DNA of 64,000 nucleotides from UBA2897 sp036733925 (GTDB taxonomy: Bacteria > Bacillota > Negativicutes > Selenomonadales > Selenomonadaceae), in assembly GCA_036733925.1 (NCBI GenBank), contig DAIMZO010000006.1, forward strand, positions 24,748 to 88,747, read 5' to 3'. The notes under the pieces are model-generated. The model was not told the DNA's origin, did no database searches, and saw only the letters and a program-made list of their open reading frames with translations. Made by a program: the position numbers and the translations under genes. Below are positions 59,095 to 64,000 of the stretch, one piece after another (position 1 is the stretch's first letter; each line of letters opens with the position of its first letter).

Positions 59095-60147
59095 TCAGCA
59101 GATGCGCGGCAGCAGCTCGCCTGTCGGCTCTGGCAGCATGGTTTCGGTGCCGATTTCCGTCTCGACGATGACGCGGCCCGCATTTTCCGCGGTCACCTCG
59201 CCGATGATGGCGGCGTTCTCGCCATAGGTCTGCTTCTGCAGCACGGAGACCAGCGTCGGGGCGATGGCCTTCGGCGCAAAGACGACGAGGCGGCCCTCGC
59301 AGGCGAGGTAGAGCGGATTCAGGCCGAGCATGCCGCAGACGCCCTTTACCGCGGGCTGTACGGGAATGCTGGGTTCCTGCAGGCGGATGCCGACGCCGCT
59401 TTCCTCTGCAATCTCGTAGAGCACGGTGCCGACGCCGCCGCGCGTCGCGTCACGCAGCACGTGGATATCGCCGCGGTCGGCGTCCGGCAGAGAATCCGTC
59501 GCCTCGAACATTGATTCAACGAGGCCCCAGAGCGGCGCGCAGTCGCTCGTGACATCGGCCTCGATATCGAAATCGTCGCGCGCGAGCAGGATGGCACAGC
59601 CATGGCGCCCGATATCGCCGGTCACGATGACGGCGTCGCCGGCCGACGCGCGGTTCCCCTCCGGATGCGCGTCGGGCAGCACCTCGCCGATGCCGGTCGT
59701 CGTCAGGAAAACGTGGTCGACTTGGCCGCGGCCTGCGACCTTCGTGTCACCGGCGACGATGCGGACGCCGGCTTCCTTAGCGGTCTGTTCCATGGATGCC
59801 GCAATCGTCTCGAGATCTGAGAGCGGGCAGCCTTCCTCAATCTGGATGGCGCAGGAGAGGTAGAGCGGGCGAGCGCCCATGCAGGAAAGGTCGTTGACGG
59901 TGCCGCAGATTGACAGCTTGCCGATATTCCCGCCGGGGTACTGCCATGGCGAGACGATGAAGCCGTCCGTCGTGAACGCGGTTTTCTTGCCGCCGAGCGG
60001 CAGGATGGCGGCGTCATCCGCCGTGAATTCCGGATTCTTGAAATGGCGCGCGAAGACCTGCTCGATGAGTTCGCGGGTCTTCTGGCCGCCGGCGCCGTGT
60101 GCGAGCGTGATGCGCGCATTCTGCGCGTTTTGATCAAAGGCTGTCAT
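59095..60147 (-). CDS. hypE: Hydrogenase maturation protein HypE
   Basis: Dehydrates the carbamoyl group received from HypF to cyanide, the Fe ligand of [NiFe]-hydrogenase. 350 residues of the PurM/ThiL ATPase fold, with LAHGAGGQKTRELI at the N-terminus, GTVNDLSCMGARPLYLS, and DATRGGVGTVLYEIA. The C-terminal PRIC holds the cysteine that carries the thiocarboxamide. The ATG at 60147 overlaps the hypD stop by one base; the longer frame lies within hypD. Confidence 0.95.
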   Translation of the reverse strand: MTAFDQNAQNARITLAHGAGGQKTRELIEQVFARHFKNPEFTADDAAILPLGGKKTAFTTDGFIVSPWQYPGGNIGKLSICGTVNDLSCMGARPLYLSCAIQIEEGCPLSDLETIAASMEQTAKEAGVRIVAGDTKVAGRGQVDHVFLTTTGIGEVLPDAHPEGNRASAGDAVIVTGDIGRHGCAILLARDDFDIEADVTSDCAPLWGLVESMFEATDSLPDADRGDIHVLRDATRGGVGTVLYEIAEESGVGIRLQEPSIPVQPAVKGVCGMLGLNPLYLACEGRLVVFAPKAIAPTLVSVLQKQTYGENAAIIGEVTAENAGRVIVETEIGTETMLPEPTGELLPRIC

Positions 60148-61199
60148 CAGATGATCCCTCCATATTGATACCAGGCCGAGCAGGCTCCTTCGTGCGAAAC
60201 CATGCAGGCGCCAGTCGGATGTTCCGGCGTGCAGGCTTTGCCGAAAAGCGGGCAGTCTGGCGGCGTGCATTTTCCTTGCAGGATTTCGCCGCAGCGGCAG
60301 GCCGGGTTTGCGCGTCCCTCCATCGCGGGCACTTCGTATTTCTTGCGTGCATCAAAGGCCGCGTAGGCCTCGCGCAGCTGCATGCCGCTCGAGGGGATTA
60401 CGCCGAGCCCGCGCCATTCCGCGTCACAGGGCTCCATGAGCGATGCGACGAGCTTTTTCGCGGCAGGGCTGCCCTCGGGGCGCACGACGCGCGGATAGGC
60501 ATTGACGAAGAACGGTTTGCCCACGTGCATTTTCTCGATGATGACGGCGAGGGCAGTCAGGATTTCCTTTGCTGTGAAGCCCGTGACCACGCCGGAGGCG
60601 ATGCCGCGTTTCGCGAGGCCTTCTGGTATGCCCGTCCCGTCAATCGCGCAGACATGGCCCGGATACAGATAGGCGTCGCAGGCGTCTGCCATCGCGAGAT
60701 AGACGCCGGGCATGGTCTTGTTCGCCGTGAGCAGGGAGAAATTCCTGAGCCCTGCGGCCTTCGCGCGCTGGACGGCAAGGCAGGCCCCCGGCGTCGTCGT
60801 CTCGAAGCCGACGGACAGGAAAACGACTTCCTCGGCCGGGTGTTCGGCGGCGTATTTCTCCGCGTCGAGCTGCGTGTAGACGACCTGCACCTTTGCGCCA
60901 CGGCTGCGGGCGTCGGCGAGGTTCATGCGGGTGCCGGGTACGCGCACGAGGTCGCCGAAGGTCGTGATGGTCACGTGTTTTTCGAGCGCGAGGAACAGGG
61001 TTTCGTCCATGAAAGAGGTCGGGGTCACGCAGACGGGGCAGCCCGGGCCGGAGATCAGCTCGATGTTTTCCGGCAGGAGCTTCCGGATGCCGAGCCGGAA
61101 AATCTCATGCGTATGCGTGCCGCAGACCTCCATGATGCGGAGGTTCGGCCCGTCGTATCCCGTGACGATGTCGCGGATTTTTTTCTGTTCTGAGTCCAA
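60147..61199 (-). CDS. hypD: Hydrogenase maturation protein HypD
   Basis: Scaffold on which Fe(CN)2CO is built, with HypC. 350 residues: MEVCGTHTHEIF, GPGCPVCVTP, VFLSVGFETTTPG and the [4Fe-4S] cysteines in CRCGEILQGKCTPPDCPLFGKAC at the C-terminal end. A TTG start follows AAAGGAAGG by 8 bases. It overlaps hypE and lies 30 bp after hypC. Confidence 0.95.
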   Translation of the reverse strand: MDSEQKKIRDIVTGYDGPNLRIMEVCGTHTHEIFRLGIRKLLPENIELISGPGCPVCVTPTSFMDETLFLALEKHVTITTFGDLVRVPGTRMNLADARSRGAKVQVVYTQLDAEKYAAEHPAEEVVFLSVGFETTTPGACLAVQRAKAAGLRNFSLLTANKTMPGVYLAMADACDAYLYPGHVCAIDGTGIPEGLAKRGIASGVVTGFTAKEILTALAVIIEKMHVGKPFFVNAYPRVVRPEGSPAAKKLVASLMEPCDAEWRGLGVIPSSGMQLREAYAAFDARKKYEVPAMEGRANPACRCGEILQGKCTPPDCPLFGKACTPEHPTGACMVSHEGACSAWYQYGGII

Positions 61200-61229
61200 C
61201 GGAAATCCTTCCTTTACCTGTTTTTGTGG

Positions 61230-61439
61230 TCAGTCGAGTCCCTGCATGACGCGTTCGGATTCGCTCGCGTCGTCGCTCGTGATCTTCGCGATGGCGATGC
61301 CGGCGTGCACCATGACGTAGTCGCCGGGATCTACATCGTCGAGAAGCTCTGCTGAGACTTTCCGGCGTGCGCCCGACGCGTCGACTAGCGCCGTGCCGTC
61401 CTGAATCTTCACTACTTTTGCTGGTAAACCTACACACAT
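61230..61439 (-). CDS. hypC: Hydrogenase maturation chaperone HypC
   Basis: 69-residue chaperone of the HypC/HupF family. It begins MCVGLPAKVV; Cys2 carries the Fe(CN)2CO unit after the Met is removed. The C-terminal VMVHAGIAIAKI segment is also conserved. AAGGAGA precedes the ATG. The 121-bp gap upstream to hypF holds no clear promoter or terminator. Confidence 0.95.
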   Translation of the reverse strand: MCVGLPAKVVKIQDGTALVDASGARRKVSAELLDDVDPGDYVMVHAGIAIAKITSDDASESERVMQGLD

Positions 61440-61560
61440 AATTTTGGGTCTCCTTTATATCTAGATAGATTTTATCCGTTTGTGGCCGCGGCCGTCTTTT
61501 GTGGAAAGGGATAACGGTACACCAACGCTCACCTTTTGGTATACGGTTGTCCCCGCTACA

Positions 61561-63908
61561 TCACAGGCCGCGACTAAGGTTCATCATAGCGAAGGTGGCC
61601 TGCCCGAGGGCAAGACCGCCGTCGTTCGGGGCGATGAGATGGTGGCGGAGGACGGTGAAGCCGTCTTTTTCGAGTGCCTGAATGGTGAGCTCGAGGAGCA
61701 GGGTGTTCTGGAACACGCCGCCGGAGAGGGCTGCTGTCGAAAGGCCTGTCTGCTCGCGTGCCTCCCGGCAACCCGCGGCGATGAGCGCGGCGAGCCCGGC
61801 ATGGAACGCATAGGCGAGTGTGTCAGGGGCTTCGCCCTCGAGATGCCTTTCCGCGAGGCGCTCGAAAAGCCGATCGGTCCGCAGCTGGAAGGGGCCTCCA
61901 TCCACTGCCTTTATTGGCTCCATGGTGGAGTAGGCCGCGCCGCCCTTGCTTCTGCCGCGCTCAGCCGCGTATTGCAGGAACATTGCGGCCTCCCCCTCGA
62001 AGGTCGATGCCTGCCGGATGCCGAGCAGCGCGGAGACCGCGTCGAAGAGGCGTCCGGCGCTCGTGCTCGTGATGGCGTTGACATGGTGCGTGAGCATGAA
62101 GAGCTGTGCTTTCAGCATGTCTTCACCGCAGAGGTGGAGCTTTCGGGCGAGTTCAGCCGTCCGCTCTGCGCTGCCGGTGCAGAGGTAGAGCATGGAGACG
62201 GCGTTCCGCCAGCCTTCGACGGAGGATTTGTCGCCACCAGCCTGCGGGAACGGCGTGATGCTGCCGAGCCGCGCAAAACCATCGTAGCGGGTATCGAGGA
62301 TCTCGCCGCCCCAGACCGTGCCGTCGCTGCCGTAGCCCGTGCCGTCGAACGACACGCCGATGACGCGGCCGTCCGGCGGCACGTCGTTTTCGGCCATGCA
62401 GGACAGGATATGCGCGGCGTGATGCTGGATGGTGACAAGAGGCACACCGAACTGCTTGGCGATTTCGCGGGCGGCAGTCACGCTGTTGTAGCGCGGGTGT
62501 TCGTCGCAGACGACGACTTCCGGCCGGGTCTCGAGCAGTTCAAGCAGCCGCGCTGTCGTTTCGCGCAGGGCCTGCACGGTGCGAAGGTCGCTGAGATCGC
62601 CGACGTAGGGGGATGGATAGAGCAGCGGGCCGCAGCCGACACAGAACGTGTTCTTGAGTTCACCGCCGATGGCGAGCACCGAGCCCGTTTTCTTTTCCCA
62701 GTCTCCGGACAGCATGATCGGGAGCGGCGCCCAGCCGCGGCTGCGGCGGATCATATACGGCGCGCCGCCGAAATAATCCATGACCGTGTCATCGGCGCGG
62801 ATGCGGATCTTGCGGTTATGCGAGAGCATGAGATCCGAGAAGCCGGCGAGCGAGGCGAGCGCGTCCTCGTCGCTGCGGCAGATCGGTGCGCCGGACGGGT
62901 TGCCGCTCGTCATGACGAGCGCATCGGGCATGTCGGGCTGCAGGTTGTCCGGATAGTCAAAGAGCAGCATCTGCACGGGATTGTAGGGCAGCATGACGCC
63001 GATTTTCGGGTTTCCGGGGGCGACGGATGGGGCGAGTGTTTCTCCTGCGCGTTTCCGGAGCAGCAAAATCGGCTTCTGATGGCCGGTCAGGAGTTCTTCC
63101 TGGCCAGGCTCGAGCTCGCAGTTTTTCCGGACGGTTTCCATATCGCGGAGCATGACCGCGAATGGCTTGATCGGGCGGAATTTCTTTTTCCGCAGGCGGG
63201 AGACCGCCGTTTCATTATGTGCGTCGCAGGCGAGATGGAAGCCACCGATGCCTTTGATGGCGACGATCTTCCCGTCCGCGAGGGCCTTGCGTGCCACATA
63301 GATGGCATCTTTGCCACGGGACGCTGCGTGCTCGATGCCTGGCCCGTCTCCGATGATATACACTTCCGGGCCGCAATCGTTGCAGCAGACGGGCTGCGCG
63401 TCGTAGCGCCGGCTTTCCGGATCCGTGTATTCCGCGTGGCAGGCATCGCATATCGGGAATTCCTTCATGCTAGTGCGCTTGCGGTCGTAGGGCATCGCGT
63501 CGAGGATCGTGAGCCGCGGGCCGCATGCCGTGCAGTTGATGAACGGGTGCAGGTAGCGGCGGTCGTGCGGGTCGTAGAGCTCCGTGCGGCATTTGTCGCA
63601 GGTCGCGATGTCCGGCGACACGAAGATATTTCCGGTCTCATGCTCGCTTTCGATGATGGAGAATGCGGAAAAGGGCGCGTGCTCGCATGGGTGCGTGTCA
63701 ATCTTCAGGATGACTGATCGTTCGGGCGCCTCGGCCTTNNNNNNNNNNCCCGGCAGCCGGTTTCGCTGCCCTGCGCGTAGATTTCGACATAGGATCCCTT
63801 GTTGGCGACAGAGCCTTTGATCTGATGCTTTGCGGCGAGCCGGTCGACGAACGGCCGGAACCCGACGCCCTGGACGATGCCATAGACTTTGCTATGATAA
63901 ACAGACAT
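61561..63908 (-). CDS. hypF: Carbamoyltransferase HypF (interrupted by a sequencing gap)
   Basis: Makes the thiocarbamate precursor of the CN ligand from carbamoyl phosphate. Parts in order: acylphosphatase domain (VYGIVQGVGFRPFVDRLA), then zinc fingers (CDKCRTELYDP, CTACGPR, CDACHAEY, CCNDCGP), a YrdC-like domain (GIGGFHLACDA, KRRPIKPF region) and the Kae1-like domain (VQHHAAH, GVSFDGTGYGSDG, SGGVFQN). Ten Ns at 63739-63748 fall inside the acylphosphatase part; the frames on the two sides do not match with 10 bases, so the gap length is unknown. ATG at 63908 with a GAAGGG site. First gene of the operon in view. Confidence 0.93.
63739..63748. other. Scaffold gap (10 N)
   Basis: Ten unknown bases. 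The arbitrary length and the change of frame across it suggest that it joins two contigs. The flank is GC-rich with a small repeat (CCGGCAGCCGG). Confidence 0.95.
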
Positions 63909-63942
63909 AAGATACCCTTCGTTTTTGAAAGTCCGCTGTCAG

Positions 63943-63994
63943 CGTCTACATCGACAGCCCGCTTGTTGCAAAATGCGGGCTGTCGATGTAGACG
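63943..63994. repeat. Perfect 20-bp inverted repeat upstream of hypF
   Basis: Arms 63943-63962 and 63975-63994 are exactly complementary around a 12-base loop, ending 6 bases from the window edge. There is no T-run on either side. It may be the terminator of the gene upstream of hypF, like the T-less stem at 18859, but it could also be the end of a repeat family. Confidence 0.75.
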
Positions 63995-64000
63995 CCTCCG

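Noticed and set aside
61480..63717. A 745-codon open frame on the plus strand
   Set aside because: Lies wholly opposite hypF, whose domains are clear. Long antisense frames arise from the high GC and codon bias; it has no ribosome site or recognisable domain and crosses the end of hypF.
63739..63748. Frameshifted hypF pseudogene
   Set aside because: The frame change coincides exactly with ten Ns; the gap length is arbitrary and the protein is coherent on both sides.

Overview
The window is a chromosomal segment of an anaerobic, high-GC Firmicute with an outer membrane, most likely a Negativicute close to Selenomonas or Mitsuokella. The grounds are gene order and content. Bacillus-type backbone order survives (mfd, yabN-like, divIC, yabR, tilS, hprT, ftsH) but without the sporulation genes that sit there in Bacillus. 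miaA-hfq, a glycyl T-box, indolepyruvate:ferredoxin oxidoreductase and hydrogenase maturation genes are also present. No rRNA, tRNA, IS element, prophage or CRISPR array was seen. A 10-N scaffold gap lies inside hypF, so this is a draft assembly.

Layout. 1-3809 holds a tetrapyrrole operon: the end of hemA, hemC, a fused cobA-hemD, and hemB. 3863-12518 is a phosphate region: phoB, a decayed ppx-ppk pair, pstB-phoU, convergent phoR, then pstS-pstC-pstA. Two matching Pho boxes precede ppx and pstS. 12632-18229 holds a secreted DUF4127 protein facing an iorA-iorB-paaK arylpyruvate operon. 18415-23302 holds a HIT protein, an aldo-keto reductase and T-box-controlled glyQS. 23473-35738 is the mfd-to-ftsH backbone with several lineage-specific inserts (two zinc-ribbon proteins, an SDR, an MGDG-synthase-type glycosyltransferase). 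35828-41075 holds birA, coaX, dusB, an M18 aminopeptidase and a rhodanese-TtcA fusion. 41135-43315 (minus strand) holds a DUF438/hemerythrin/PAS protein and thiamine pyrophosphokinase. 43407-47215 holds an UPF0173 hydrolase, miaA, hfq, dut and a GltD-like flavoprotein. 47336-53969 holds rny, an unknown gene, ymdB, a PHP phosphatase, a P-loop/Asp23-like fusion and a second ftsH. 54211-55901 holds a small unknown gene, an MgtC-type protein and a YgjP-like metalloprotein. A palindrome of about 200 bp follows.

56190-63908, all on the minus strand, is the most unusual part. hypF-hypC-hypD-hypE ([NiFe]-hydrogenase maturation) is followed directly by two nitrogenase component-1-like proteins and a small membrane protein. 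The last three genes overlap, and no NifH-like reductase, NifB or hydrogenase structural gene is in view. This gene set is the best candidate for an undescribed system.

The phosphate region appears to work as one regulon. Both Pho boxes have three hexamers at 11-bp spacing, with a -10 element in the same register. The first box can drive ppx-ppk-pstB-phoU and the second pstSCA. ppx and ppk carry a frameshift and three large deletions, so polyphosphate metabolism from this locus is probably lost unless the assembly is wrong here.
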